A DNA stretch of 64,000 nt. Source: Limnoperna fortunei. Taxonomy: Eukaryota; Mollusca; Bivalvia; Mytilida; Modiolidae. Below the pieces are notes generated by a model, which searched no databases, was not told where the DNA came from, and was given only the letters and a program-made list of their open reading frames with translations. Positions within the stretch are counted from its first letter, which is position 1, and the number at the start of each line of letters is the position of its first letter. The stretch is taken from assembly GCA_944474755.1 (NCBI GenBank), contig OX104115.1, forward strand, positions 72,392,993 through 72,456,992, in the 5' to 3' direction. Both the position numbers and the translations under genes were made by a program. Of this stretch, positions 47,700 to 62,496 are shown one piece after another.

Positions 47700-49450
47700 C
47701 CCGAAAGAAGCAATACACAATTTCCATTTTTACCTTGAGAGACGGGAGGACGTCCGATGCAATACGATTTGGAAAGATACAATTCATATTATAGAAATTT
47801 TAAATAGTGATCAAACGTTGCATTGCTTTTTTTCTGGACGGCTTCAGCATTTTGTGTATTCCTTTGTTGCTTGTTAAAGTGTTTTTCTAACTTACAACAT
47901 ATATTTTATTTTCCTCTCGAATTAAACTCAATGTATAACATGATTCTTTATTTCATTGCTCTCATCTTCAATCTATATTTGTTTAATTAACGTTTTGGGG
48001 TTATTTGTGTAAACTAAATGTCTGTTGTGGATTTTCATTTTGTTATAATTCTTATCTTACATTCGTTTACGTTTATAGTCATTTTTCAAGTACACTGGAA
48101 TTTTGGCGATACAAATATCTTGAGCGATGTATCGCTTAAACGGAAAGTTATTTAGTTTTATATTATTATTATGAAATCATTTGATTTATACAGAAACCAA
48201 AAAATTTTAACAGTACACTTCGTTTTGGATTTATTGTTACTTTGCTGAATGACGGGACAAAATGCGAGTGTGAAGTCATATATAAACGATCCTTAAAAAT
48301 TGCGTTTCTTTTAATTTCAATTATAAATCATTTCAAATACACACAATACTCAATAGCCGTAATGGTAAAACAACCTTCTTTTTCTCAGTCACAACAAATC
48401 AACGATATGAGCACGATGCACAGATTTGCCACCAACTACTTGTCTCAGCACAGCTCCATCAATTTTCACTGATAAATCCATCGAACAATCGACAAGTTAT
48501 GCTTTTCCTGTTCGTATTTAAGAAAGAACGTCTTGCTAGGTTTACGTTGCGTTTGAACAGATATGACGTCACATATGACGTTACATATAAACGGCGGGTA
48601 AAAGGAGGAACATTAGTTTTTTTTTGTTCAGTCTTCTTTTGTTTTTAGTAATAATCGTCTCGGCAAAACGTAAAATGTATTTGTTGTTAATACCAGATAT
48701 TCCCTTCAAACCAACCACGTCTTCGTCTTCAGTTCGTTTTATATATTCCTACGCGTCACGCACTTATAACGAAATTTTATTTTGGGAAAAGAATGTAAAT
48801 ATATATATATAATTTTGGAAGAATCATAAGGATTAAACGCTTATTTCGTCTCCTTTCTACAAGAGGTAGTAACAATTGCATTATCTTCCAAATGCTGCTC
48901 CATACTAAGCGAAAAGATTTAAAATCTACATATATATTTCTACTTGTTGACAATACATGAAATGGACAACTAGTATTATACTAAATTTGTCAATAAGCGG
49001 AGATTATGTTTTTATCATAAAAATATTGTATGACATTGATCCATATTTAAAGAACAAAATTAGGATAATAAGGAAATTCATTTCATAGCAAAAGAATCAA
49101 TCACAGAAATTACTTGTGATAGATATGGAACATGTAACATGCAAATAAGGAATGATATATGTGCAGATTGAGAGTGACTAGTGATATATGTATAGTGAAG
49201 TGGTATCATTTCGTTACCAAATGCCTTGTTAAAACAAATGTACCCGGCTCCTTATCTTAAATCTTAATCAAAAACAACAGGGTGTTTTCAAATGGAAAAT
49301 GGTTTGAATTGTTGTTGGTAGAAAGTTTTGACTACAAAATATACTTACTTTAAACGATCTTTATTTTGTAAAATTCGCTGAAAAATTGAGAGATAGCTTT
49401 CGAACTACTTTTAATAGTGTACAACTTTTAATATTGCATATGCTATATTA
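47700..49450. other. 3' flank of the B-box gene, no gene seen
   Basis: AT-rich. It has two neighbouring TGACGT words (48565-48590) and a TA run at 48800-48812. No supported coding region. Confidence 0.45.
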
Positions 49451-49496
49451 GACATTTTTTAAATGTCATTACCATTGTCTATTCCATTGACAAATT

Positions 49497-51090
49497 CGAA
49501 ATGGAACAAAAAGCCGCTTTCATTGAACAGCAAGCCGCCCGGAGGAAATCTGAAACGGGACAGGAAAGCGCTCGAATGAGATTGACATTCGAACATCGTG
49601 TGAAAAAACTTAACTAAAGGTCGAATTAAGCCTACTTGAAAGCTGTAAGGCAGTTTCCGTCGCATGAGCTCTTCGAGATGAGAACTGTATAGACCCAGAA
49701 TTGAACGATCTTCTTCCTAAACAGACAGAGGTCCTACTTTATTGGTGAAACATTTTAACAATTAACAACCAGTAATACACCTCAAATGCGGTTCTATCAC
49801 AGCAGCTTAAGCGTCTTTCCAGTCAAAGACCAAAGAACTCTAACTCTGATGAAAGCCGCGCATTTGGAAAACTGTTGTCTTGGAAAGGACTGCCTTTTCG
49901 GCTTATACTATAAAGGTCTTCAAATTCGATCTATCATCCATGACGTCAACACCAGCGCAGACTGGACACTACTTTTGAGACAGATATTGTCCTAACTAAA
50001 TTGGAAGCCTAGTTAATTTGTGCACATTGCTAACCTTTCTGGCCGTTCAGCGGATCAAGCACCAATACTTACAGGGATGGCTAATGATTTGGCAATAACT
50101 CCGATGATATCTGAAATAACTTAAGTTTCTTCTTCGGAAAGAGTCTCAGTCGCACATTTTAACGATCGACCGGATTCGTACTATACATGGAATGCCAGTT
50201 TTAAATGTGTTATCGACAAACAACGAGTCTCCGAAATGAGAAACTAATTAAATGGTCAGAATCGAAGTCTGCTAAATATTCAGTTAAAATAAGGACATCT
50301 GACGTATAAGCCGCTGAGACCCTACGATGAACATTTAGAGTTAGCGATACACACTTTCAAAATATTAAATGGACAGTAAGGTAGTTTTAAGATCTATCTA
50401 AAAAGAAACTAGAAGATTTTATATATACGTGGCAAAAAGAGTGGAAAAAAATATGTACATTTATTTTCCAAAGTCAATCAAATTACATGCTAATAGATCG
50501 TTATGCTGCTGACTCAGCAACAAGATCACTAAATGCTGAGAGTGAATGGCTATTATGACCGGAATAACTTGTTGTCTTCCAACAAGAAGAGGATTGTGAA
50601 AGTAATCATCCACTTGTCGGCTCATTTGTCAATGTTGCGAAAACCTGTACGGTATATGAGCGTACTAATCGATTTTATCGGTTCTTCAGAAGGAATACAC
50701 TTGTACAGGTAATTGCTGTTGTTGAAACGTTTATCCCGTATACATGGGTCTGAAGTAAACGAATTTGTGGACTAAGAAGACTGTTATCAGGATGCAGAAA
50801 GCTTCATTCTAATGATATTGCAATCCGAAGTTTACGAAGGACCAAGTCGAATACGAAATAGCTAATCTCAATTTGTTTTTGGCCTGTTAGAATTATCGGA
50901 TTTGAGGTCCGATAACCATGTCAGGAAAGCTGAAGTACGGATATACGTCGATGGAAAACCAACGGTTTATATTCGACCAGTAAATGAAGGTAATAACAAA
51001 ATACCGAACACCGATGAAATTGTCAAAACAAACAGTCCACAAATCAAAGTCCGAAAAACCGGCAACTCCAGAACCAACAACCAAATATAG
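49497..51090 (+). pseudogene. BEL/Pao retrotransposon remnant (gag and pol pieces)
   Basis: 49500 on: EQKAAFIEQQAARRKSE resembles the charged helical gag start of BEL/Pao elements. Around 50520 the frame reads ATRSLNAESEWLL*PE, like the Pao segment before the integrase zinc-binding region. Around 50680 YRFFRRNTLVQ fits the next Arg-rich segment. At 50902-50990 VRKAEVRIYVDGKPTVYIRPV fits the C-terminal DUF5641-like end of Pao polyproteins (V-R-K-x-E-V ... Y-x-R-P). Frames are full of stops and most of the reverse transcriptase is gone. A purine-rich AAAAGGGGTAGG at 51177-51188 could be the old polypurine tract. Confidence 0.6.
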
Positions 51091-51199
51091 TAACTACAGC
51101 AATGGTTCTGACTTGATACATGGCATGCCAAACCTCCCGTTTCCATTATTGTATTATTTGAGTTGGTTAGTTGATTAAAAGGGGTAGGTACCATATACC

Positions 51200-53000
51200 A
51201 CTAGTCAATAATAGGTGAATACAACAATCATCATTACACATTTACTGTACACTGCATTCAAAAATTGGGATGATCCGTCTTCTCGAAAACAAGTATTAAT
51301 AGTTATATTTCTTGCTTGTGAAATATTTATACCTGGTAGATATCAAACAAGAAGTGTGATTTCTAACTTTATACACTGTTTGTTAATCATTATATATACT
51401 AGTATTGTATTGTTTATGTACATAGTTAAAACAGTTCTTCAGTGCTTTGATTTATTTTTCAAAGTTATTTTATCATTCCTAATTGTGTTTTTAAAATGAA
51501 ATGTGATTCTGATTAGAATGTATTTTCTTGGAAAATAACTGGTATCTGTAATAGTATTCTGCGTTTCCCTCCCTTCAATGTGCATCTTCCTTTTAAAGGC
51601 GTGTCGACGTTTGTATACGTAACATACTCTGTGTCTGCCCTCATTATAAGTTTTATTTATTGTTTTTAATCATATTTTGATTTGTATCTTTATAAAATCA
51701 TTACGGAAATGTAGATTTATTTACTATGCTGTGCAGTTTGTTTATATAAGTAGTTATGAAAGTGTCTGTTCTAGCGACTTTTTCTCCATGTATTTCCTAT
51801 GGAGAAATCTTGGTGTGGATACCCTATTGTTGATACCCATTAATGATTTTGTTTTTAATTAATTAGGTCAATTAAGAAACTGAATTAAGTCTTGTAATAG
51901 TTCATTATGGATCTAATTGTTACATCATATAATTTAATTAACCCTAATTAGATGTATTTTAAATCTAGATTAATTAATATTTAGATGTTCTATAAATAGA
52001 CAACTGAGTTTGAATCTATAAATAGAAATATAGAGAATGTCAACATTGTCTTACCGTGTATAACTAACTATTCGTGTATATTTTATGATTTTGATTTAAA
52101 TATGAAGATAATATATATAAATTGTACCACATATGTATTAATTAGAAATAATACGATTCTAAATATATATACTGACAAGTGAACCCCCCCCATATGTATA
52201 ACATCAGAATACATCAGAATAATTCACAAGTTGACAAAACCCCAAACGTGAACTCAATCGGTCAAAACATTTGAATGCAATTTTAAATATCCCAAAGACT
52301 TTGTCGACCTTTTTGACAAGTTCACAAATCCCCTAACATTAGCTATTTATTTCATTGTTAAGTTTTTGTGAAATAAAACAATACAGATATAAGAAAAAAG
52401 CAAATAATTTAATGAACACATCATAATATCGTTGAAAAAAGAAATAAGACGTAAGCAATATATAAAAACACGATGTGAAAACCGAAAAATATAATTAAAC
52501 AGTATCCAACTCCTTTTTATGTGTCGATTCAATGTCCCGACATCCTCCCCCATTTTCTTTCTTATCGTTGGCATAACTTAAAGGGGTATGTTTATGTAAC
52601 ACATCATTTAACTGTTGCTTCATCATACTAATTAATAGTTGGTTCCTTAATAAGTTTTGTATAAAAGTAGAATACTCCCGTTGATAAATTTTATAATGTC
52701 GTTTTATAACGATGTCGCCCCCCCCCCCCTTTTTGTGTAAGGGTGTTAATTTATAAGCGATAAGAGGAGGGGAGAAGGAGGAGGAGGATGGGAGGATGAG
52801 GAGGAGGAGTGGCGAAGGATACGGTCATTGCACGGAGGATTCTTACAGAATGTTCTTTTCCCATAACGTTTTGAAAAAAACACACATAAAAATAATATGA
52901 TTAACTTACATTGCTATTGAAGATGGTTCATTTTCTGATAAAGACACTCACAAAGACAAGTAAAACCAATTATCATTCATACCTGGAGTGCTTATCGCCG
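51200..53000. other. Intergenic, low-complexity patches
   Basis: No gene recognised. There is a C run at 52719-52730 and a purine-only GGAGGA-type tract at 52764-52811. A BEL/Pao LTR may lie after 51190, but no second LTR was found to test this. Confidence 0.4.
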
Positions 53001-53059
53001 CCGGTACTCTCCCACGGGTCGGGAAAATAGCTCTCGAATCTACCGACCGTACGGGTTCC

Positions 53060-53650
53060 CAGCATTGATACAAATATGAATAACATATTGATTGATATTC
53101 AAGAACGTTTGATTAAGGCCTTAGCCAAAGTAGCCACCGCCCATCAACATTTCCATCACTGGAAACGGAGCTGCCCTCGAAAACGAGGCTGCAAAGGCTT
53201 TGGTCGGAGAGGCCTTCCTGACTATAACGGGGCGTACCACATGACACTTCCTCTCCATTGTAAGCTACGTGGTATTGCCCTAAGTCAGTACACCTTGGAA
53301 GTGCAGGAGTCTACTTCAAACTTTCTAGAACTTTATGAAAATATACATTCTCACTGCAATAACATTTATAGGTACACTCATACACATAAATACACCCCCC
53401 TTTCAATACCATGTTGTAACTACCCGCATCTATTAAAATTAAATACATAGTATCAACTATGTAAAGAGCAATAACGTTTTAATTAGTGTCAATGAAGCGC
53501 CCTTATTTAAGCTCGGTCAGTAAGCTTAAATCTATTGTGGAGACATAGCGGACATCGAGCTGACAAACGCCCTCGTCTTCCACAACGGAGCCACTCTTCA
53601 AGACAGAAACTTAAACGCCTCGGGGAAGCTACCAGGTGACGTCCATATGA
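53060..53650 (+). other. GC-richer, coding-like pocket of unknown origin
   Basis: Clearly richer in G+C than its surroundings. A 124-codon open frame (53076-53450) has no recognised motif. In another frame two similar pieces occur, NGAALENEAAKALVGEAF (about 53166) and NGATLQDRNLNASGKLPG (about 53586). This could be a decayed gene or an unknown mobile element. Confidence 0.3.
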
Positions 53651-53699
53651 GACATTATTCCCCCTTAATCTCATATAGTCGAGAGAGTCACGCAGTCGG

Positions 53700-56600
53700 T
53701 CCCAGTAGTCGATGCTAATATATATTTTGTTAATTTAGTCTAAAATATTTCACATTCATTACAAATATGATGTTAACATAATTTTTATAAATACTTCACT
53801 ATAATTTCTGGCTTGCTTTATTCCAGCTAAAAGTCTAAAAGTCGCTAGAACAGACACTTTCATAACTACTTATATATTTCCTTTCTCGTTACATTTATCC
53901 ATTGTAGTTCGGGTTTATTTTTTTCACCACTTAGTGTTATTGTTAATAAAGAAATATCTACATTGGTTTTCGTCTTTAAAAAAAAGCAATAAAAGTGTTT
54001 AAACTTGCAAGTATAATAAAACATTCAATACTTATGCCAGCCATTGTAATAAAATTTAATAAATAAATTAAATATTACAAGACAAATTATTTGAACCACA
54101 TGCATAACGATACAGTAAGTGTGAACAAGAACAAGTATGAATTTGTACTTAGTTTTTGCAGAACATACATTAAAATCATGAAATGTAGTGGAATGCAATA
54201 TGTACTAAATAGACTGATTTTTACAGAGGAAAGCCTTTGATAAACGTTAATACCTAGTAATTCGCCAATTATATTTTAACATTGGTAACTTTGTTTTTCA
54301 CGATGCTTTGACAATGTGTTTAACAAATTACTCAACCTAACAACACATCAACTAATCTCCATAGAAAATAATCTGTTTCGTTTTTACAATTTGTCTTCAA
54401 ACGGTTAATCTATAATTCATTAAATTTGAAGTCTTTGACCCAACTCATAAGTTTTAAAATGGTAGGTTCAAACTTTAACGCTTATTAGACAAATTGAATC
54501 AGTATTTTCATCCAAAAGCCTAACTGCTATTACTTGCAAACATAATTTGTTTTTATTAGAACACTTATTGATTGTGTTGAGATTTTATTTGTTACTGCGC
54601 AATATTGGAAACATCAGTTTATTTTACGAGAAGAGTTCATAGGTCCCCCAAAGTATTGCTATCCACAAGATTTCATGTCTTTAGTACAGACATGTAGTTA
54701 ATGTGCACCATTTCTTTGCCGAATTATTCCTTTATTCATATGCAACGGACTTCTTACAATCTTTCCTTTCTTTTGCAGCAACATTACATTCTCTCCAACA
54801 TATTAAGTTTACGTTTATCAACTAATACGTTACGTCAGAGCTTTATGGGAAATACCGATTTCCTTTATTAAGCCACACGATTAACGGGGAAACTGCAACA
54901 TCATGGTTTATTGCTTCATTTAAGAAATTTTATGACAGACATGATGTACTTGAAGACAAATATACAATATTTGTCTTCAAGATGAGTAAAGATGTCGGAC
55001 TGGCGTAAATTGTGTAGTATTTTCCTTTACCAGATTTGACTTACATTGACTGCCAACGGCACGACGAATGTGATGCAACATGTTTGAAATGCTTACTATT
55101 CCAGAGCAGCAGAGTTCATTTTATTTTTCTAAATAGTTCGTGCCGCTTGCTTTTTTGTGCGTATTACTTAGTTCTGTGTTTGTTATTTGTCCCGTTGCTT
55201 TGTATCAGCTCTGTGATTTTAACATTCGATTGCCACTTTTGTATTGTTTAGACTTTCTTCGACTATTTATGGTTTATGCTGCCGATATAAACTATTTAAA
55301 GTTCATAACTGAACTAGTAGTTTCGGTGACCTTTTCTGAAAACATACTTATAATTTAGCTCTCACTAGATTTCACGAATACAAAAGATAACCAATAAAAT
55401 GAAATTGTTGACCTGGACGTATTTTTGAAGCTTTTTATCGTACTAAGAGTACATTGTCTTTGCTGGATTTCATGACACAATTGCGAAATGTTTTCATGTA
55501 CTGTTATGAGTGTCTAATATAATCTTATTAAATATATAATAATTAATATCATTCTTTTCTATGGCCACATTCAACATGTTTGCTTTTGCATTGGAATACT
55601 GACTGATAATCTAAACTCACTGTTCCGGTAGCATGTTTTTTCTATATCATCGATGCCTTCGGTCTGATGTTTTAATTCATTTTTTTTTGTCTCTGCTTTC
55701 TGATATTTTGTCTATCAAGCTTTCTCTGCAATAATGTTTTTACCTTTTGCATTAGTAATTCGCATACATGACGTGCTAAGAAATGTAGTAAAACTATATA
55801 ATTGTTTTGCTTAAAGGAAGTATGTTTCTACATTACTGAACATGGAATCTAACAAAGGTTAGCAATATGTACCCAAGGTTTGGATACCCCAATTAACTTT
55901 AGTACCCGACATTGTACTTTATCAATAGTTTCTGTTCTTTTGTTCTTGTTGTTTTGTTTGTTCTGACGTTTAATTATTTGTTGTTCTCTAGTGACATAGT
56001 AACTTTTATTGTCACGTCTGTATAGAGTTTATTTTCTACTTATATTTTATATAAAATTTACTATACACAGTTAAGCAATCGCAGTCGTTTGAAAAAAACA
56101 TACATGACTTTATTTATCTGATTTCATTTTTTGTGTTATGTCACACGACAACATTACGCATAGAATACGGTTTAAAAGTTGTGCATAAAAGCTTGTATAT
56201 AAATTGCCTTAATTTTGAAATAGATGGGCATTGGGATCCGATATCTTTCACCAATTCAGTTAATCTATTTCTATAGTCTGTCTTCTAGCCACCTACAATT
56301 TGTGCACTTATTTATACACAAATCCTGTAGACAAAAATGTTCAATGATCACAACTAACCGTCCTTATAATTGTTTGTGAATATTAAAATTAAACTGAAAT
56401 CAAAAACAATTTCCACTGAAATAAATCGTTTGTTTCAACATTCATGATAATTGTACGTTTTTGTTTATTTCAGAATGTTCGATTATTTTTCTTAAAAAGG
56501 AATATCGGTAACAAAAATAAATCCTTATTGAATATTATTCTATTTTAAGTATGTTTTGGAATGGAAGGTTAGCTAGATCTTTGTCGATTTGTATGAATGT

Positions 56601-59600
56601 AAAAATAAAATTCATGTAATATGTCCAATTTCTTATGCAAAAATACGTCAATTGGATGACAGTTCTTTGAGTACTTTGAGTTTTTATTTTGGTTAAGTTT
56701 TTTAATGTCATTTAAAAATAGAAGTTTTCCACAAAATACATTATTGACAAATTGAGATGATTTTATTTTATTGTTGATAAATTTTTGATAGACAATATTT
56801 TAAGATTTAGAAATTTTAAACATTTGCATAAATCACAGGAACGCATTAGAAGCCATTTTTTCTCGGGTTTTTGTACAAGAGCGTCAGTGGCAATTTGATG
56901 TTCAGAGTATATGTTTCTGTGCTATTCTCTACTGTCCAAATAATGTAAGTTATGTAAGCTAAGACTCTCAGTTTTATCATCATTTATGTGTATAGTTTTA
57001 TCTTTTAAAAAAAGAATAGAAAAACACTGACAGTAAACAGACATTTATGTACATATACTTCAAATATTAATATTCTAACGTTCTATTTTATTTTTGTCTA
57101 CAATATTACAAGACTAAGATTATAATTTAACACATACGAGTATAAGTATGAAACTTCTAAAGATATTTGGTATGACATTTATGTATTATGGTTCACAATC
57201 ATTGATGTTCTGGTAAAGGTCAATATTTAGAACATACTGATACGAAATGTAAACAAGTAGATTTTTGAGGAATACTTAAGTTGAATTAATCTTTTGTAGA
57301 TTGATAGTTAATTAAAGTTATACGTGTTTACTAAGCCTTACTTAGGGGAATGTACGTTATCCTTGATTGTATCTTGTTTGTAATATATTATTAAAGAAGC
57401 ATATTAATTAAGGGCATTCTAAATGATAGATTTATTTATGCTTCATTAGGGGTTTTTTACACAAGAATATTCTTCAATTCATATTTTGAAGTAGAATAAT
57501 TCAATTTCAAAATATCAGTTTAAAGGGAGATAATTCTAATATAAAGTAATATATAAAGTATATTTCATTTTGGGAAATTTGGGTGAAATGACAAATAGAT
57601 AAATTTTGTAATTATTAATATAATTTGCAATATACTTATCATTGTTGTCTTTATTTTAAAATATTGTATATGTAGATATATGTTGCCTTTACAATACCTT
57701 TTTCATTAAAAAAAAATTGAATCAATGTAACATCTATAACCCAATAATAAATGTGTATTTATAATCTGTGTTTTATATGCCAGTTGTTACATTCATATAG
57801 ATTAGTTTTAAAAAGTAGCAAGCCAGACTGTGTATGGATCTTCAAAAAAAGGTCCAAGGTTATTGTTGTTTAAAGTTGATATAACGTAACAGTTAGAGAT
57901 AACGGGAGCTGCAAATCTGAATACCAGTTATCCAGGTTGATTCACAGTTGCATACTTTTTTATCAAATTAATAGAACACTACCATCTTATGTAGACATTT
58001 TTTTAATACTTGCAACACTTTTCGCGTGAAAAAAACCACCATAGCACCGTTAAAATATATTTTTTAGTTACATATTTACTGTTTCTTTTAATTTTCCATT
58101 AACTTTCAACTTTCTAAAATGTTCGGATGAATAATGTATCTTACTCGGAAATCAGAGGATACTAATTTTGCCGTTTTTTTTATTTAAACAATAGGCGTTT
58201 ATGTGCTGTAACTCACCATCATTGGAATAACAGTAACACGAACTAATTTATATGGATTTACATATGCTCTTCAAATTATTATGGCATATGTTGTGGTTAG
58301 ATAAAGCAGCAGAAATTAGTAAAAATAGTATTTATATGTTCATCACACTACTATGATTGTCTGATAAAATAATACAACTGAAAGTAACAATTGTACTGAA
58401 ATATCACTGTCCTCAACAAAATGGTTGGATAGCGACAGATCAGTTGTCTTTTCCTTAGGCAAAAGCTCATTAAAACACTGCACTTGCATTAAAACGCTTG
58501 ACTTATCCACAATTTGCACAATTGCTAATTCAAAATATAGCAAATCTAGATCTACAATTATGAAACAACAGCAGACATATGATAGTGAACGCGACGATTC
58601 AAAAAATACCGCAGTCCCAACACATTTTTCAAGTCAATAAGTTTTCCAAACGGATCAACCATGTACCACCTTTATCTCTAGCTAATTGTTATGAGTACTA
58701 GTATAAGGTAGAATTTATTCCAGACATTTTGCAGCCCAAAAAACCAAACGGGGTTCGATTCTCTGACTTCATATTCAGATTCGCAGATGATGTTAGTTCA
58801 GTAAATAACATTTATTGATTACTTTTGAACACATATATTGCAGTGAACTTAAGATTAATAAAACAACACAGTGTGCTTCATACGTTGTGTACGACACAAG
58901 CACAGTGTTTAACCCAATTATTTGCTTCATATATAAACATTTTCTGAAATTTTTTTGGAATGTTTTTTAAATTAAATTATCGATTCTTCCAATTTTAGCC
59001 AGTTTTTCTACTCGTTTTATTTCCATTATAAATAGCTAAAGACTAATAAGAATTATAGCCAAAAAAGACGACCGAACAACAACACCCGAAAGTAATAATT
59101 TGTCAGTTTATACATACATATTTTCTTCTCTTTTTTTTAATTGTGTAATATATTATTTGCATTAAAGTGTTTTAAAGTAGACATTTGCGCAAAATGTTGT
59201 ATTTCGATTTATGTTTATGAACGATAACTGTTTTAGTTTCACCCATCTGTTAACCTTTGTAATCGTCTGAACCAAAATAAGAAATGACAGGTTGGCAGAA
59301 AAATGCCAGCAGCATTGAGTTCTTTAGAATTTAATAGTTATATTAGGCTTTATACATGTACTTCAACATAATTTGCACAAGACAGAAGACAGAAACAAGT
59401 AATCTAACGAAGACTAAATTTGCGTTTTAATGTTTTCTTTTAAACGCTAGTTGCCATTAATTTAAAAGATTACAAGTCGTTGACCGTGTTTGTTTTTAAA
59501 TCTAAATAACTGAAATGAATACATAATTTTCCATAAAGCTAATAAAATCAGACGTGATTGAACAATTTGATCTATAGAAGAACTGTTTTCACTTTAGCAA

Positions 59601-60150
59601 ATAGCAGTTGGTTGTTTGTGTACATTATTCATAATTTAAGGGATGAGATTCAATAAAACTATATGGAAAATGAAAACATCCTGACAGCGAGAAAATACAT
59701 CTTTCAAGTACACTGCCAACAACTTCATTAAAGTAAGTCTAATAGCTGTTTAACATTTCTATTTCAATAATGTGTTGATCAATTAGGAAGAAATCAAAGT
59801 TAACGACACAAATTTACTTTGTAAGTTATAAGTTTTCATTTTAAAAATTTAAAAAAAGACCCAATAATATATAACTATTATCATACATCCCAAAGAGTAT
59901 GTCAACTAAATAGACGACAAGAAATTATTATTTTATCTAGTATTGTATGTTATTTAACGCACAACTACGCAAGTGATTTTTTAAATAGATATATTATGTC
60001 TTGGAGGGATTGTTGCCAAAAATACCAGCCAGGCCTTAAAAGCGAGGGAAAATTTCATTTCGAGACTTTTATTTTTGGCATATATCCCTCCTAAGCATAA
60101 TATATTTGTTTAATTACAACAAAAATCAAATATCTCTTCACTTTTTTTGG
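53700..60150. other. AT-rich intergenic region
   Basis: Nothing recognisable except a perfect short hairpin CTTGAAGACAAATAT...ATATTTGTCTTCAAG (54949-54981) and a fragment of the 9.1-kb repeat at 59060-59100. Confidence 0.45.
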
Positions 60151-60193
60151 CTGTAATCACAATTAACCTAATAAACCTTGTGAAAAAATTGTT

Positions 60194-61905
60194 TTGTCTT
60201 GTTTTTCATATATACTATGTAAAATGTGTCATACAACATTAGTAGTCTATTTTAAAAGACAACTAGTAATTAACCAAAGGTTTTACACCAGTTGGATTGA
60301 TAGAGTGCATATCATTTTACGGACTTTCAAAAATTGGGTTAATTTTAATGATGGAGATCATAGTATTGTTATAATACCGTTGACAAGGTATAAAAATATG
60401 CCACCTTTCAGCAAACCATCGAAAGGTTCCAATCATACCATTTTGACAGACGCACAGACTTGCATCATTTGGACCAATGCTAGGACCGGTTATTCACAAA
60501 TAAATACAATCTATGACATAAAATTTAACCCAGGTTCTTCTTAAATTTTTAATATTGTAACTAATTTAACATTTAAGATTACAACTTTTAACATGTAAAC
60601 AGATATGAAATTGTTGATTGAAACATATTAATTTCAAAGAATATTTGGAGTTATTGGCAGCAATGGTGGTAGATTCGAAATGTCAGACAAAGGTTGAAGG
60701 TCTGTTTCACCTTTATAAACAGTTGCAAATATATTGTCATATTCAGAGTTTAAATCCAGCCTAACTCATTTTAACTATCAATAATCACATTTTGATTATT
60801 AGCAACATAAGTAGAATTCTAATTGCCCTGGTTGCTATTTGTAACTGGAGGTAACTGTGCTGCAGTCAATTGACGCTGACATCTTCTGTACTGAGCAGTA
60901 GAAGTGTAGCGCACAAAGTTGTATATACTTTGTTCGTTCTTTTGTCCAGACACAGTGACAATATGACAAGCTTCAATCCTAATTTACTTATAATGTGCCC
61001 CCCCACACATTGGTTCGTGCACTCGTATAATAAATTTGCTTGTTGTGAGATATTCGACATCATAACTGCAAGAGTATTTGACCTACAGGGCTATCTACCA
61101 GTATGTGTCACTTTCATCAAAGGATTTCCTTGGTTTTTACCACAAAGGTTCAGACTATGGATTAAGTTTAGATACATATTTGACAAATTAGCAACATGGC
61201 ATAATTCAGTTTTGTGTACCATACATCCTACCGCCTGTAGGTTCATAATGTTCATTGAGGTCTCACTGATGGTTTTTAGTTACTTCAGACGAAACTTTCG
61301 ACACCAACTGTTTTCCCTCTCCATCAAAGGCAACTTCGAAATGACATGGATTCATCTCATTCAAGTTTTCGTGACGCCCTGCGACAGGAGATCAATAATA
61401 GTTCAAACCATACCTTGTTTTGCAGTCCATAAAGTGTGTATACTAAAAGCAAGTTTTTGTTACAGGATTCTGAATGTAACCACTGTCAATTGCATAGTTA
61501 TGTTTAATTTGGCCTTTTACATCTTTTCTCAACTTTTTACACATGGATTAAAATATATTGTTAGCTACGTGGAATTCTCATCCCGTCAAAATATTTATGC
61601 TTCTGTAATACGGCGGTTGTGTAGCACATGCTGGATTACAATAAAACTACTGTTGTTGTAGTATTCTTTTGACACGACGTTCAAAAGATTGTTCAGGTCC
61701 GAATTCGACAGCTTTTCAAATTTCGGATTGTACCCTTCAAACCATGGTAGTCAAACAAGTAATCTTTTACTGTGTATTTTGTCGATTGTAGAGTGTTTTT
61801 AGAGCATACCTCAGTCATTAGTTGGTCAATTTCTTCAAAATCTGAATCTCCTGCATACATTTGAGTGCATTTGAGACAATATACCATAAATTCCCTAGTA
61901 ACCAA
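60194..61905. other. Coding-like stretch, unidentified
   Basis: Long open frames for this base composition: 116 codons (60194-60544, +) and 263 codons (60870-61661, +), plus 70 codons on the minus strand (61905-61693). The plus frames are rich in Phe, Ile, Cys and Trp, with no recognised motif, and look like the antisense of a decayed minus-strand gene. On the minus strand ATGTATGCAG|GAG...ACTGAG|GTATGC could bound an acidic exon (DSDFEEIDQLMTE). I cannot name a family. Confidence 0.25.
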
Positions 61906-62496
61906 TAAATCACTATGAGAATGTCAGAGAATGCATTTTTGCATTACCGCGACACAGAGGGTAATTGTTTGAAGAATACCTCAGTGATGATAAAATCGAT
62001 GCAAATTTCCCTGCAAGCGATAGAAATGAGGAAATGTGAAAAATACACTGTATATTGACCAATCCAAAGCCAATATCAATAAGTTGTATTTAAAATGTAT
62101 ATACTACATGTACCTAAAATTTAAATACTGGCAATATTATAATTTAGATTGGTTTAATGTTCAGTGCCTTACATAAATTTATCATTATTGAAGCTATTTG
62201 AATTTCATTTAACAATAAAATTATTTTGTGTTGAATTATTTGATATAATTATTAATTCATAATAAGTATCATTCTTTATTATTTCTTGGAAATGCGACCT
62301 CTACCTAGAAAAATAAACAATTTTCTTGTAATCTCTTTTGTATCTAATTTTACTTCATCAATTTTTAATACTGCATTGCCTGAAACACCACAAATAACCT
62401 TGTAGTCTGGTTGAAATGTCTTATTGCACATAATCAAACTATGTTTTGAATACTGTAACACCATAATTCATTACGAATGATCAATTATACACGGCT

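Noticed and set aside
53076..53450. 124-codon frame as a gene
   Set aside because: It ends in low-complexity CACATAAATACACC sequence and shows no motif. The similarity between its two internal pieces is in a different frame.
60870..61661. 263-codon plus-strand frame as a membrane protein gene
   Set aside because: No start context, splice partners, signal peptide pattern or known motif. Its composition looks like the antisense of a decayed gene. Kept only as a coding-like stretch.
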